A DNA stretch of 64,000 bases, taken from NCBI GenBank assembly GCA_964579725.1, contig CAZOHG010000010.1, forward strand, positions 1 to 64,000. The letters are read 5' to 3'. The notes beneath the pieces are model-generated. The model did no database searches and was not told the DNA's origin. It saw nothing but the letters and a program-made list of their open reading frames with translations. The position numbers and the translations under genes were made by a program. The DNA comes from CAZOHG01 sp964579725. Its GTDB lineage: Bacteria > Zhuqueibacterota > JdFR-76 > BMS3Abin05. This document shows, piece by piece, positions 44,259-53,017 of the stretch; position 1 is the first letter of the stretch, and each line of letters begins with the position of its first letter.

Positions 44259-46190
44259 CTACCGCCGAATGTGAGTGAGTTCTACCCGTTCAATGTGTTT
44301 TTCCGTGTTCGAGTAGACGTCTACAAACACCTTTTTACCCTCCACCGTAAAGAGAACGTAGTTTTGGAGAGCCGTAAATTTTTTGACGGCTTTTTCCCAG
44401 GGCGGGTGCGCCTGCTCGTAATAGGGCGCGCCCATGCCACCTGAAATAATCTGCCAGATAGGGTACTTGAAATGGGGATTGGGAGAAAATTTGTCCAATT
44501 TCCCATCGCCGTTTGTGTCGTCCACAGCCGGAATGCCCACAGGAGTTTGTCTTGAAATCAGAGCGCGTGAATAGTTGTGTTCGTCTCCGTCCAAAACGGC
44601 CAGCACTTTCCGGTGCTGACTGAACATGCTCCAAAGCGTGTTGCGGCGCTCGATGATCCCCTCTGGCAAAAAACGAAGTGTCCCGCGTCGGGCGTCGAAT
44701 ACCCCTGGCCGCAACGCGTTGTTCCCGTGGTACCACATGCCGGAATCCAAATGCCCGCCGTTTGGGAAAGCCGGTGTGTGGGCGGCTAAAATCACCCAGT
44801 CAATGGTAGGGTCTTTTTCGGCTCGATCCAATTCCCCTTTGAGCCACTTGAATTGTTGTTCCAAAATGTAGCCGTCGAAATTGCCGCCGTATTTTTTAAA
44901 GTGGTTGGAAAACCAATAGTTGGTGTCGTACGCGACCAGCAAAATATTTCCGTATTGAAAAGAAAAGACATTCTCTTTGTAGGTGGGGAAATCCGCTTTC
45001 CGAGGATTGGGGTCAAACGAAGCACCATCCTCCGATTGCGGGCCGTTTAGCGGATTGACGAATTCCTCGGCAAAAAGGGCTTCCGCACTGGCCGTGGAGT
45101 AAGGCCATTTGTCCAGGCCTGAGCCGTAATGGGAACCGTCGTCAAACACATTGAGCAGGGTTTCATGGTTACCTTTCACCACGTACACCGGCCGGAAGTG
45201 CCCGAAAGGCTCCACGGCGTTTTTCCAACTGCGAAGTTCCAGGCGGTAATCCTCCTTTGAAGAGGTGTACCCGTCGATTAGATCGCCGACCATTAGAAGA
45301 AATTGGGCGCCTTTTCGAAATGCTGCTGTCGCAAACGTGGAAACGGTTTTGTAATTGACCGTGTTCACATTCAACTCACCGCCCCCGAATCCCGAGCGGC
45401 TGTCCGAGAGAAAAGCAAATTTAAAATGGCTGGCGCCTTTTGGCGGAGCCGTGTGAAAGGAAAATTCCCGTGACGTCACTGTCCCAGATTTTCCGGTGGA
45501 CGTAATTTTGTAGGTGTAGTCCACACAAGGAGAAAGCCCCGTCACGCGTACTTCATGCCGGCGGGCGATTTTGGGGTCGGTGAAACGTTTCGCGTTTACC
45601 CACACCGAACCCCGGCTGGGTTTGTCCGTTACCCACGAAATGACGACCCGGTCCGGAGCATCGGAGCAAACGAGATTGACAAACGGACCCTCCGTAATGG
45701 TAAGCGCCCGATAAAAGATACCGTTTTTTCGGACGAAATGGACACGGGCGTCGTAGGTTCGCATGGCACGAATGGAGGGATCCCACACCTCGATTCGATA
45801 GGGCAAACAGCCCTCATTTGTTTTGGCCCAGCCATTGTCATCGTATTTCGGGCGAAAATAGGCGCTGATTTTCAAAAATCCACGCCCCTTTTCAATGCGA
45901 GATGAGCGTCGGTAGCGCGGAAAGGTCAATTGGGCATCTTTCTGATAAACCCCGTAGGAAAGGCGTCCGGTGAGGGAGGTGTCTCCTAAATCCAGAAAAA
46001 GGCCCGTTTTATTTCCCGCGGGCAGGACATTCCAGATCTGGTTTTCGCGCAGATAAAAATTCTCCGCCGCTTTTTTGGGCGGGAAATTCGGAATTTTTAC
46101 CGGCGGGTTTTCCCCCGCTGAGGCCCATTGACCGGCGGACGCAACGAACAAAATCGACAGTAAGATCGGCAAAAGTAAACTTTTTTTCAT
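44259..46190 (-). CDS. Secreted metallophosphoesterase with purple-acid-phosphatase-like N-terminal domain
   Basis: The 643 residues start with a signal peptide (hydrophobic to ~20, cleavage near ASA-GE). Residues ~175-265 are a fibronectin/PAP N-terminal domain (VNLVCSDAPDRVVISWVTDKPSRGSVWV). The calcineurin-like phosphoesterase core follows: FAFLSDSRSG, MVGDLIDGY, VKGNHET, LAAHTPAF and DGDEHNYSR. The first metal motif has D-x-R where D-x-H is usual. Exported, it would hydrolyse phosphomonoesters or diesters in the periplasm or outside. It ends convergent to glgP and probably shares the radC transcript, 62 bases downstream. Confidence 0.85.
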   Translation of the reverse strand: MKKSLLLPILLSILFVASAGQWASAGENPPVKIPNFPPKKAAENFYLRENQIWNVLPAGNKTGLFLDLGDTSLTGRLSYGVYQKDAQLTFPRYRRSSRIEKGRGFLKISAYFRPKYDDNGWAKTNEGCLPYRIEVWDPSIRAMRTYDARVHFVRKNGIFYRALTITEGPFVNLVCSDAPDRVVISWVTDKPSRGSVWVNAKRFTDPKIARRHEVRVTGLSPCVDYTYKITSTGKSGTVTSREFSFHTAPPKGASHFKFAFLSDSRSGFGGGELNVNTVNYKTVSTFATAAFRKGAQFLLMVGDLIDGYTSSKEDYRLELRSWKNAVEPFGHFRPVYVVKGNHETLLNVFDDGSHYGSGLDKWPYSTASAEALFAEEFVNPLNGPQSEDGASFDPNPRKADFPTYKENVFSFQYGNILLVAYDTNYWFSNHFKKYGGNFDGYILEQQFKWLKGELDRAEKDPTIDWVILAAHTPAFPNGGHLDSGMWYHGNNALRPGVFDARRGTLRFLPEGIIERRNTLWSMFSQHRKVLAVLDGDEHNYSRALISRQTPVGIPAVDDTNGDGKLDKFSPNPHFKYPIWQIISGGMGAPYYEQAHPPWEKAVKKFTALQNYVLFTVEGKKVFVDVYSNTEKHIERVELTHIRR

Positions 46191-46252
46191 TGAATCAGTC
46201 CTGTTTTGAGTACGTGGAATTGAATTTTTGAACCGAGTGTACCCTCCATTTT

Positions 46253-46975
46253 TTACCCGGATTCGCGAATCAGCCCTCGGATTTGGCGACGGAATTTGTC
46301 GATTTCACCGGCTTCCGAAAAGCTGTAATAGCCGTTTTCCCCAACGATGACATGGTCCAGCAGGGGGATTTGGAGCGCTTCGCCCGCAATAATGAGGGAC
46401 CGGGTGGTTTTGCGATCGTCCTCACTGGGCTCCGGGTTTCCGGAAGGATGATTGTGAACGCACACCACATTGGTCGCGCCGTACCGGTTGGCGAGGGCGA
46501 AAACCTCACGGAAAGGAACCAGACTTTCCGTCAGAGTCCCTTGACTAACGGTGTGTTCCTCTAAAATCTGATTTCGGGCGTTGAGGAAAATCACCTTGAA
46601 CACCTCTTTTTTCAAATCCCGCAGGCGCGGGCGTACAAAGGCGTACACCTGCGCCGGGGAATAAATTTCTCCCAGATCGCGTTTTTTCTCCGACAAAACA
46701 CGTTCCCCCAACGCAATGGCTGCCTTGAGTTGTGCCACTTTGGCCACGCTCAGTCCGTGAATGCGGTAAAGCTCTTCGGGAGACCAACCGGCCAGGGCGC
46801 GCAAACCGCCCGTTTCCTGTAAAATGTGCCGCGCCAAATCGACAGCACTCATTCCGGGAGCACCTACGCGCAGCAAAATGGCCAGAAGCTCTGCGGTGCT
46901 CAAATATTCGGCTCCCCGTTTCAGGAGCTTTTCCCTCGGCCGATCTTCTTCCGGCCAATCCGAAATCGATCGCAT
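46253..46975 (-). CDS. radC: RadC family JAB-domain protein
   Basis: The 240 residues open with the RadC N-terminal helical part (DWPEEDRPREKLLKRGAEYLSTAELLAILLR) and helix-hairpin-helix (LYRIHGLSVAKVAQLKAAIALGE). The JAB/MPN+ motif is HNHPSGNPEPSEDD, with the catalytic Glu earlier in EEHTVSQG. It was named for DNA repair, but a repair function is not proven; the JAB site suggests a metalloprotease-like or nuclease activity. It follows pyruvate kinase by 96 bases. Confidence 0.95.
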   Translation of the reverse strand: MRSISDWPEEDRPREKLLKRGAEYLSTAELLAILLRVGAPGMSAVDLARHILQETGGLRALAGWSPEELYRIHGLSVAKVAQLKAAIALGERVLSEKKRDLGEIYSPAQVYAFVRPRLRDLKKEVFKVIFLNARNQILEEHTVSQGTLTESLVPFREVFALANRYGATNVVCVHNHPSGNPEPSEDDRKTTRSLIIAGEALQIPLLDHVIVGENGYYSFSEAGEIDKFRRQIRGLIRESG

Positions 46976-47071
46976 CTCACTAAAATCCGAGTTAATGTTT
47001 TCAATAAGCGGGAAAAGGTTCGTTTTCGCCGGCGCGCAACTTGAAAAAACGTTGGCGCATTCTTCTCCCCG

Positions 47072-48529
47072 CTATGAGCGTTTTGCACCGACGCGGTGCA
47101 AAGTCATCATGTTGGTGGTGCCCTTCAATCCCAACGGAGCACCGGCTAAAATAACAATGACGTCTCCCTTCCGAACACTTCCCTTGGTCAAAAGGGATTC
47201 TTCCACGCGCCGGATCATTTCATCCAGAGAGGAAATATTTTCCATGATTTCTGTGGTCACTCCCCAGTTCAGAAGCAGGCGGGTGCGTACCAATTCCGTG
47301 TGGGCGAATGCGACGATCGGGGTTACAGGCCGGTACTTGGAAATGAGCCGCGCCGTAAAACCGGATTGCGTAAAAGCCACGATCGCTTTGGCTCCCAAAT
47401 CCGTGGCGGCCTCACAGGCGGCTTCGCTAACGGTGTCCGGGAAGGTGCCAGCTGAACGAAGAGATTTGAGAAATCCTTCGCCCAGCTCGCGGGTGTGCCA
47501 CTCGGCTTCTTGAATAATCCGGACCATGACTTGTACCGATTCAACGGGGTACGCACCGGAGGCAGTTTCACCGGAAAGCATAACCGCGTCCGTACCGTCG
47601 AAAATAGCATTGGCCACATCGGAAGCCTCCGCGCGACTGGGCTGCGGGTGAAACCGCATCGATTCCAACATTTGTGTGGCGGTAATTACCGGAATGCCCT
47701 TCTCGATGCTGCGGCGAATGATTTCCTTCTGGGCAATGGGGACTTTTTCCGGGCTGAGTTCTACCCCTAAGTCGCCGCGCGCCACCATGACGGCGTCTGT
47801 GATGGACAAAATATCCTCCAAATTGTCCAGCGCTTCCGGTTTTTCTAATTTGGCTACCACGGGCGTGTCGGCACCGTGGTCCTCGATTAATTTCTTGAGT
47901 TCGGCCACGTCCATTGGGTGGCGCACAAACGAAAGGGCCACGAAATCGACCCCGTGTTCCAATCCAAAGGCCAGATCAATTTTGTCCTTTTCAGTGAGCG
48001 AGGGGGTGCTTAAGTGAATGCCGGGCAGATTAATTCCCTTGTGGGAGCTCAATTTCCCACCGTGAATTACTTCACAGACAACGTCCTTTTCCTCGGTTTT
48101 CACGACGCGCAATTCCAACAGGCCGTCGTCCAAAAGAATTTTGTTGCCCGGGTTCACGTCCTGTGGAAGTGCAGTGTAGGTGGTGGAAATACGCTCGGCG
48201 GTTCCGAGTACCGGTTCGGTGGTAATGACGACTCGGCTGCCGTCTTTCAAGAAAATTTCCCCCTCTTTCATTTCTCCCACCCGGATTTTGGGTCCCTGTA
48301 AATCCTGCAAAATCCCAATAGGGCGGTGCAATTTTTGGGAGATAGCACGCACAATCGCAATCAGTTTGGCGTGGTCGTCGTGGGTTCCGTGCGAAAAATT
48401 CAGCCGAAAAATGTCTACCCCGTTTCGAACGAGCTGTTCAATAATTTCGGACGTATTGCTGGAGGGACCCAGCGTGGCAATGATTTTCGTGCGCTTTGAA
48501 GGGAAGTCGTGTTTTCGGTTGAGTGTCAT
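47072..48529 (-). CDS. pyk: Pyruvate kinase
   Basis: The 485 residues from the ATG at 48529 (GGAG six bases upstream) match pyruvate kinase: RTKIIATLGPSS, RLNFSHGTHDDH, VGEMKEGEIFL region, the active-site VAKLEKPEALDNL and MVARGDLGVELSPEKVPIAQKEII, and LSGETASGAYPVE. The C-terminal domain (~350-485) is the allosteric domain and ends without an extra phosphohistidine domain. It converts phosphoenolpyruvate and ADP to pyruvate and ATP. It is 120 bases downstream of the phosphofructokinase gene, after a strong terminator. Confidence 0.97.
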   Translation of the reverse strand: MTLNRKHDFPSKRTKIIATLGPSSNTSEIIEQLVRNGVDIFRLNFSHGTHDDHAKLIAIVRAISQKLHRPIGILQDLQGPKIRVGEMKEGEIFLKDGSRVVITTEPVLGTAERISTTYTALPQDVNPGNKILLDDGLLELRVVKTEEKDVVCEVIHGGKLSSHKGINLPGIHLSTPSLTEKDKIDLAFGLEHGVDFVALSFVRHPMDVAELKKLIEDHGADTPVVAKLEKPEALDNLEDILSITDAVMVARGDLGVELSPEKVPIAQKEIIRRSIEKGIPVITATQMLESMRFHPQPSRAEASDVANAIFDGTDAVMLSGETASGAYPVESVQVMVRIIQEAEWHTRELGEGFLKSLRSAGTFPDTVSEAACEAATDLGAKAIVAFTQSGFTARLISKYRPVTPIVAFAHTELVRTRLLLNWGVTTEIMENISSLDEMIRRVEESLLTKGSVRKGDVIVILAGAPLGLKGTTNMMTLHRVGAKRS

Positions 48530-48604
48530 GAGAACTCCAAGGGTTTGTTTTTCAAAAGCCTGACCCCGTGCGGCCAAGGCGGATTGAGGAATCGAGGGAA
48601 GGAA

Positions 48605-48639
48605 GCAGAAAAGAAGGCGTCGGTCCGAAAACCGACGCC
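48605..48639 (-). terminator. Terminator between phosphofructokinase and pyruvate kinase genes
   Basis: GGCGTCGGT (48616-48624) and ACCGACGCC (48631-48639) are perfect nine-base arms with a six-base loop. The - strand transcript then reads TTCTTTT. Pyruvate kinase must either be read through or have its own start in the remaining ~75 bases. Confidence 0.85.
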
Positions 48640-48649
48640 GATTCTCCGG

Positions 48650-49924
48650 TTAATCTTCAACCAAGTACTCGAATTTTTCCCGAAATTCCGCTACCGTCAA
48701 CTTGGCTTCTTTGGCCAATTTTTCCAGCAGTTCAGGATTTTGAAAATCCTTTTTGGTCAGGCGGATCATGTATTCGCGCGCCACTGCGTACGATTCCGTC
48801 CGAACGTCCACCAAACGAACGGACATTTTGCCCGTTTCCTTGTCGAGAATATCCTCGAAAGGAATGGGGTTCAGTTTTCCGGCGTCCACGTAAATCAATG
48901 CTCCGTGCGGCGCCCGGCGATTCATTTCTTCGTTAATGAGGAATTTTACCGCTCCGTACCCCAAATCCCGCACGTACTCGCAATCAAACGGAATGGGAGG
49001 TGCGGAACGCAATTCGTAGCCGATGTTTTCGGTAACCGTGCGAAACTTCTCGCCTCGGCTCTGGAAACGATGTTCAATTTCGTATTTCACAATTTTACCC
49101 AGGTCGATTTCGGAGAGCCGGATGTGACCGTAATCGTCGTAATCGATCCGAACGCCGTCAATGGATTGCAATTCCTCCACATCCAATTTTTCGGCGATGC
49201 CCTCGGCCAGAACCACCACGCCGTCCTGACGCCCCATGACCCGGCGTTTTAAAATGGAACCCTCAATAATGTCGCACACCTTTTTAATGGCGATTTTTTC
49301 TTCTGGAAATTCTTCTCCAATAATGACGTTGGTCACACCGGCTGCCTTACCGATTCCAAGTGCCAGATGTCCGGCTTTCCGGCCCATTGCCACGACAAAA
49401 TACCAGCGGTTGGTGGTACGGGAATCTTCCATTAGATTGTGCACAATGGAGACGCCCACGTGGCGGGCGGTTTGGAATCCGAAGGTGGGAATATTACCGG
49501 GAAGGGGTAAATCGTTGTCAATGGTTTTGGGCACATGTGCCACGCGAATTCTGCCCTTTGCCGCTTCGGCTACCTTGCTGGCGGCAAAGGCGGTGTCGTC
49601 ACCCCCAATGGTAATAAGGTCCGTAATGCCCAGGTGCTCGAAACCTCTCAAAACGTTTTCCATGCTTTCCCGGCTCTTGGTCGGGTTTTCGCGGGAGGTC
49701 CGCAGAATGGACCCGCCAGCAAAGTGAATGCGTGAGACGTCCTCTATTTGCAGCTCCACCACATGCTCGTAATCGCCTCTGGCCAGCCAGTAGTAACCGC
49801 CATAGATGCCAATCACTTTCATGCCCTGGTTTCGAGCCTCAATTGTTGCTGCGCTAATGACGCCGTTAATGCCCGGTGCCGGGCCGCCGCCCACAATAAT
49901 ACCTACCGTTCGATTTGCTGCCAC
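48650..49924 (-). CDS. pfp: 6-phosphofructokinase, PPi-type signature
   Basis: The 424 residues start at GTG 49924, nine bases after AAAGGAG. VGIIVGGGPAPGINGVI opens the fold. The active site reads TIGGDDTAF (D110) and PKTIDNDL (K133, D136, D138). The Asp after GGD and the Lys before TIDND are the residues that mark pyrophosphate-dependent enzymes; ATP-dependent ones have Gly at both. It converts fructose 6-phosphate to the 1,6-bisphosphate, and with PPi the step is reversible. MGRKAGHLALGIG is the substrate loop. Confidence 0.9.
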   Translation of the reverse strand: MAANRTVGIIVGGGPAPGINGVISAATIEARNQGMKVIGIYGGYYWLARGDYEHVVELQIEDVSRIHFAGGSILRTSRENPTKSRESMENVLRGFEHLGITDLITIGGDDTAFAASKVAEAAKGRIRVAHVPKTIDNDLPLPGNIPTFGFQTARHVGVSIVHNLMEDSRTTNRWYFVVAMGRKAGHLALGIGKAAGVTNVIIGEEFPEEKIAIKKVCDIIEGSILKRRVMGRQDGVVVLAEGIAEKLDVEELQSIDGVRIDYDDYGHIRLSEIDLGKIVKYEIEHRFQSRGEKFRTVTENIGYELRSAPPIPFDCEYVRDLGYGAVKFLINEEMNRRAPHGALIYVDAGKLNPIPFEDILDKETGKMSVRLVDVRTESYAVAREYMIRLTKKDFQNPELLEKLAKEAKLTVAEFREKFEYLVED

Positions 49925-49982
49925 CGTCTCGCACTCCTTTCAGGTAATCATGAAACCTATCTACTTTTTCCAAATTGGAATA

Positions 49983-50011
49983 AAAATAAGGAATTTTTGG
50001 GCGCGAATCAA
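49983..50011 (-). promoter_or_regulatory. Promoter of the phosphofructokinase gene
   Basis: On the - strand, TTGATT (50006-50011) and TATTTT (49983-49988) are 17 bases apart, ~52 bases before the GTG start. Confidence 0.6.
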
Positions 50012-50036
50012 GTAAAACTCAAAGAACACAGATTTT

Positions 50037-52385
50037 TTAGCGATTTTTTGGCTCTTGTTTTTTAGCGAGAGGGGTTCGAAGCCAAAGCCGGTGGCCGTTC
50101 GTGCGAATTTCGATTTCACCCGTTTGCGGAATGGACAAAATCCTTCCGGAAAAAAGTCCCGCGACGGTTGGAAAAGCAGGTGATTTCTGTCGCAAGATGA
50201 TCCACTGCGGCGAAACAGCCCGCAGGAATTCCGGGAAAGGATTGCGTGAAAGAGCCAGTACGTCGCTTTTTAGCAGCGACCCAAATCGGTTTGCCAGAGC
50301 TCGTTGCTCGCCGAGAGGTGCCCCTTCGGCAAAAAGAACCGATCGTTGGCCGAAAGTCAGTTTGGCCACAAGAGCGTCTCTTTGCGGGGAAAAATGCCCG
50401 GAATCGGGGCCAAAAATCCAAAAACCGGTGCCGTGCCAGGGCAGAAAATAATCACCCCCTGAAAGGAATGTACAATGGCCTGAAGGTGTGTGGGAAGAAT
50501 ATCCTTGTGTCGGAGGAAAATCGGCCGGAGAGGCAGGGCACAGGACGGTCTTCACAGGAAACAGATGGCGCAGTGTGGCACGGCCCCCGGCGAAATCGGG
50601 GCGAAAAGCGGCGAGGAAAAGCGCCTCGACGCGGCGAAAGCCAGCGTATTTCAGAAAAGGGACCAAAATGCGTTCGGTCTCCCGAGATAAGCGAGATGTG
50701 GTTCCGGCGTTTACAATCAGGCACGTGTGGTCGGGTAATTCCACGACGGCGGCCGAAGCCCTACCCGCATCCAAAAAATGAACCGTCAGAGCGGGACGGC
50801 TGTGTAAAAAGGTGTTCCAACCGAACCACGTCACCAAAAGAGCCGTTAAGGCAAGAATGACCTGTCGGAGACGGCGCGGTTCGGCAGCAAACCAGAAAAA
50901 CCCGAGAAGCAGGACAAAAAAAGCGGCATTCCACACGGTAATTTTTCCTGAAAGTTGCACGTTTCCGCCGGGCAGTCGACTGAAAAAGGTTACAAATTGA
51001 ATCAGAAATTTCAGGGAAAGCAGAAGTGCGGCAGCCAGTTCTTTTGCCAGAATGGGAAAAAGAGGGGCGAGGGCAAAGAGCAAAAATCCACCGCTGACGA
51101 TGAGAAAGACGAGAGGAATGACCACCAAATTAGCGGCAAGGGCGTAGAGGGGAATGCGGTGGTAGTAAGTGAAAATCAGGGGAAGGGTGGCCAGTTGGGC
51201 TGCAAGTGAAACCGAAAGCAGCGGCAGAACGTATTTGTGTAGAAATTTCTGGAGAGTGTTTTTGGGGGAAAAGGTGAGGAAGTGCCAAATGCGTGTGTAC
51301 AGAAGGAGAATCCCTAAAACGGCCAAGAATGAAAGCTGAAAACTGGCGTCAAACAACGCGAACGGATTGGCCACAAGAAGCAAGAGCGCCGCAAAAGCCA
51401 AAATGTTGACCACGTCCAACGGACGTTGAAGCTGATAACCGAGCAAGACCAGAAAAGCCATGACGCTGGCGCGCACCACGGGCGGTTTGTTTCCCGTAAG
51501 ATTCGAATAGAAGAGAAGAGCGATCAGCACAATTGTTAGTTGGAGCCAGCCCGGGGGACGGAAAAAACGAAGCAGAAAAAGCAAAAGCGCCAGTACGAAT
51601 CCAACGTGAAGTCCCGAAACTGCCAACACGTGAATGACACCCGTGCGGGCAAAAGCCGTGCGCACCGAGGGCTCGATTTCCCCGCGCTGCCCCAACAGAA
51701 GGCCTTTTAACAAATGAGCCTCAGGGCCGTAGCCCAAATACTGCTGAATGACCAAGAGAAAATGCCGGCGCAAAGGGGCGACCAGTCGGGACCCCAGAGG
51801 GAGAAATCGACGGGTGTGACGAATGTACAGGGGTTGGCGTTCCGAGAGGTAAAAAAGTACCGAGATTTTTCGTCGTTTCAAATAAGCGCGGTAATCAAAT
51901 TCGCCGGGATTTCGGCGCGGTCGAGGAAGTCGCAATTGGCCAATGAGTCCGACTCGGTCCCCAATTTTAAGGGGAAGGTCCAAAATTTTGGAGGACGCCA
52001 GGACATTTCCGGACACGGAGAAAACGGAGTCGTTTTTGATCAAACGGTGCGCCCTGATCGTCCATTTCAAACGATTTCCCTGGATTTCAGGCGGTGTTGT
52101 CACATCCCCGGAAAGCCAGACCTGCTTCTTGCCTGCGTAGCGCACAACGGTCTGGGATTGAAAATCGTTCTGGGCCAGGGAGAGCCAAAGGACGCCGAGG
52201 CCAAAACTCAGCAGCCATCCGAGCCACGCAATCGGGCGAACGCCCAAAAGATTGGTCAGAAGAAGACACAAAATGAAGCTTGCGGCACCCAATTGGATCG
52301 CGACGCTAAGATTGGCATTTAGAATAGCGCCGAGTAAAATCCCGGCTCCAAAGCTAAGGAAAAGACGCAAAGCAGGTTTCTTCAC
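50037..52385 (-). CDS. comEC: ComEC/Rec2 DNA-uptake channel with degenerate MBL domain
   Basis: The 782 residues begin with membrane helices and the DUF4131 OB-like region (~30-190: VVRYAGKKQVWLSGDVTTPPEIQ, GDRVGLIGQLRLPRPRRNPGEFDYRAYLKRRKI). The competence channel (~220-510) has GLLLGQRGEIEPSVRTAFARTGVIHVLAVSGLHVG. From ~533 the C-terminal MBL domain has VHFLDAGRASAAVVEL, where active ones have DVGQGD, and AAFRPDFAGG where active ones have SHxHADHxGG. The metal site is therefore lost, so the domain probably cannot cut DNA. Channel and pore parts look intact. The start is GTG. Confidence 0.88.
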   Translation of the reverse strand: MKKPALRLFLSFGAGILLGAILNANLSVAIQLGAASFILCLLLTNLLGVRPIAWLGWLLSFGLGVLWLSLAQNDFQSQTVVRYAGKKQVWLSGDVTTPPEIQGNRLKWTIRAHRLIKNDSVFSVSGNVLASSKILDLPLKIGDRVGLIGQLRLPRPRRNPGEFDYRAYLKRRKISVLFYLSERQPLYIRHTRRFLPLGSRLVAPLRRHFLLVIQQYLGYGPEAHLLKGLLLGQRGEIEPSVRTAFARTGVIHVLAVSGLHVGFVLALLLFLLRFFRPPGWLQLTIVLIALLFYSNLTGNKPPVVRASVMAFLVLLGYQLQRPLDVVNILAFAALLLLVANPFALFDASFQLSFLAVLGILLLYTRIWHFLTFSPKNTLQKFLHKYVLPLLSVSLAAQLATLPLIFTYYHRIPLYALAANLVVIPLVFLIVSGGFLLFALAPLFPILAKELAAALLLSLKFLIQFVTFFSRLPGGNVQLSGKITVWNAAFFVLLLGFFWFAAEPRRLRQVILALTALLVTWFGWNTFLHSRPALTVHFLDAGRASAAVVELPDHTCLIVNAGTTSRLSRETERILVPFLKYAGFRRVEALFLAAFRPDFAGGRATLRHLFPVKTVLCPASPADFPPTQGYSSHTPSGHCTFLSGGDYFLPWHGTGFWIFGPDSGHFSPQRDALVAKLTFGQRSVLFAEGAPLGEQRALANRFGSLLKSDVLALSRNPFPEFLRAVSPQWIILRQKSPAFPTVAGLFSGRILSIPQTGEIEIRTNGHRLWLRTPLAKKQEPKNR

Positions 52386-52703
52386 AGCAAACGCCCCCCG
52401 GTGCCTGTTTGGAAATCAGATTAAGCAAGCAAATGCGGCGAAGATTCTTCAGAAGAAGATTCTTTTGTGAACTCGCCTTTCAATCAATTGGTTTTCAAAA
52501 CGGAACATTGTTTTAATTGCGCACAAAAGGGCGTAACGAAGCAGAATTTAGAAAGGGCTAAATCCTTAAATAACAATAAGTGCTTTGGATGGATTTGCCT
52601 TTTTGTGGCACAATCTTTGTGCTTACAAGAAAAAGAGAGTTTTTCCCTTTTCGCGTCAAAGTCAAACTTTTCGTGTGCAGTGCACCCTAAAAAATGTGAG
52701 AGC
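52386..52703. other. 318-base gap between comEC and a small gene
   Basis: An open frame covers most of it on the + strand (from 52467), but its N-terminal 79 codons look like noise. The stretch contains a 9-base direct repeat (AAGATTCTT near 52442 and 52457) and the dyad GCACAA-TCT-TTGTGC (52608-52622). I could not find a promoter I trust on either strand. Confidence 0.4.
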
Positions 52704-52973
52704 ATGTCAGACATTGAAGAAGGGCAAACCATTTCTTTTCACCAGGCCCCTGATCCCATAAAAGAACTCATGCGCAATTTTGTCCGGTTGTGCACATTTC
52801 GGACGGTTCGGATTCAAAAATGGGACAATCTGCCCATAGAGCTCAAGCGTCAGAGTGACGGCTGGCTCTTAACCTGCCGGGTGTGCCCTCAAATGGAATG
52901 TACTGGCTTCATTCGAGACAAAGCAGCAGCAGAGCCTTCCGCCAACAAGGAACCAGCCAACTCAAAGGGTTGA
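52704..52973 (+). CDS. Small hypothetical protein (89 aa) with Cys-rich segment
   Basis: I prefer the ATG at 52704 over the upstream frame. The protein has a helical N-terminal half (PIKELMRNFVRLCTFRTVRIQKW), a predicted strand pair (LPIELKRQSDGWLLTCRVC), then CRVCPQMEC, which could bind a metal or be a redox site. The tail is low in complexity. No family is recognised, and the ribosome site is weak (GAGAG), so it may not be expressed. It is alone on its strand between comEC and the yfhO operon. Confidence 0.45.
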   Translation: MSDIEEGQTISFHQAPDPIKELMRNFVRLCTFRTVRIQKWDNLPIELKRQSDGWLLTCRVCPQMECTGFIRDKAAAEPSANKEPANSKG

Positions 52974-53017
52974 CCTTATTTGGATTGTGAATCAAATTCC
53001 CCTTTTTTTGAATCGAT

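Noticed and set aside
50246..50860. Open frame of 204 codons on the + strand
   Set aside because: It is fully antisense to comEC, is rich in Arg and Gly, and shows no domain.
52467..52703. N-terminal extension of the small + strand gene
   Set aside because: The added residues are compositionally unlike the rest, with no ribosome site at the upstream start; the ATG at 52704 is preferred.
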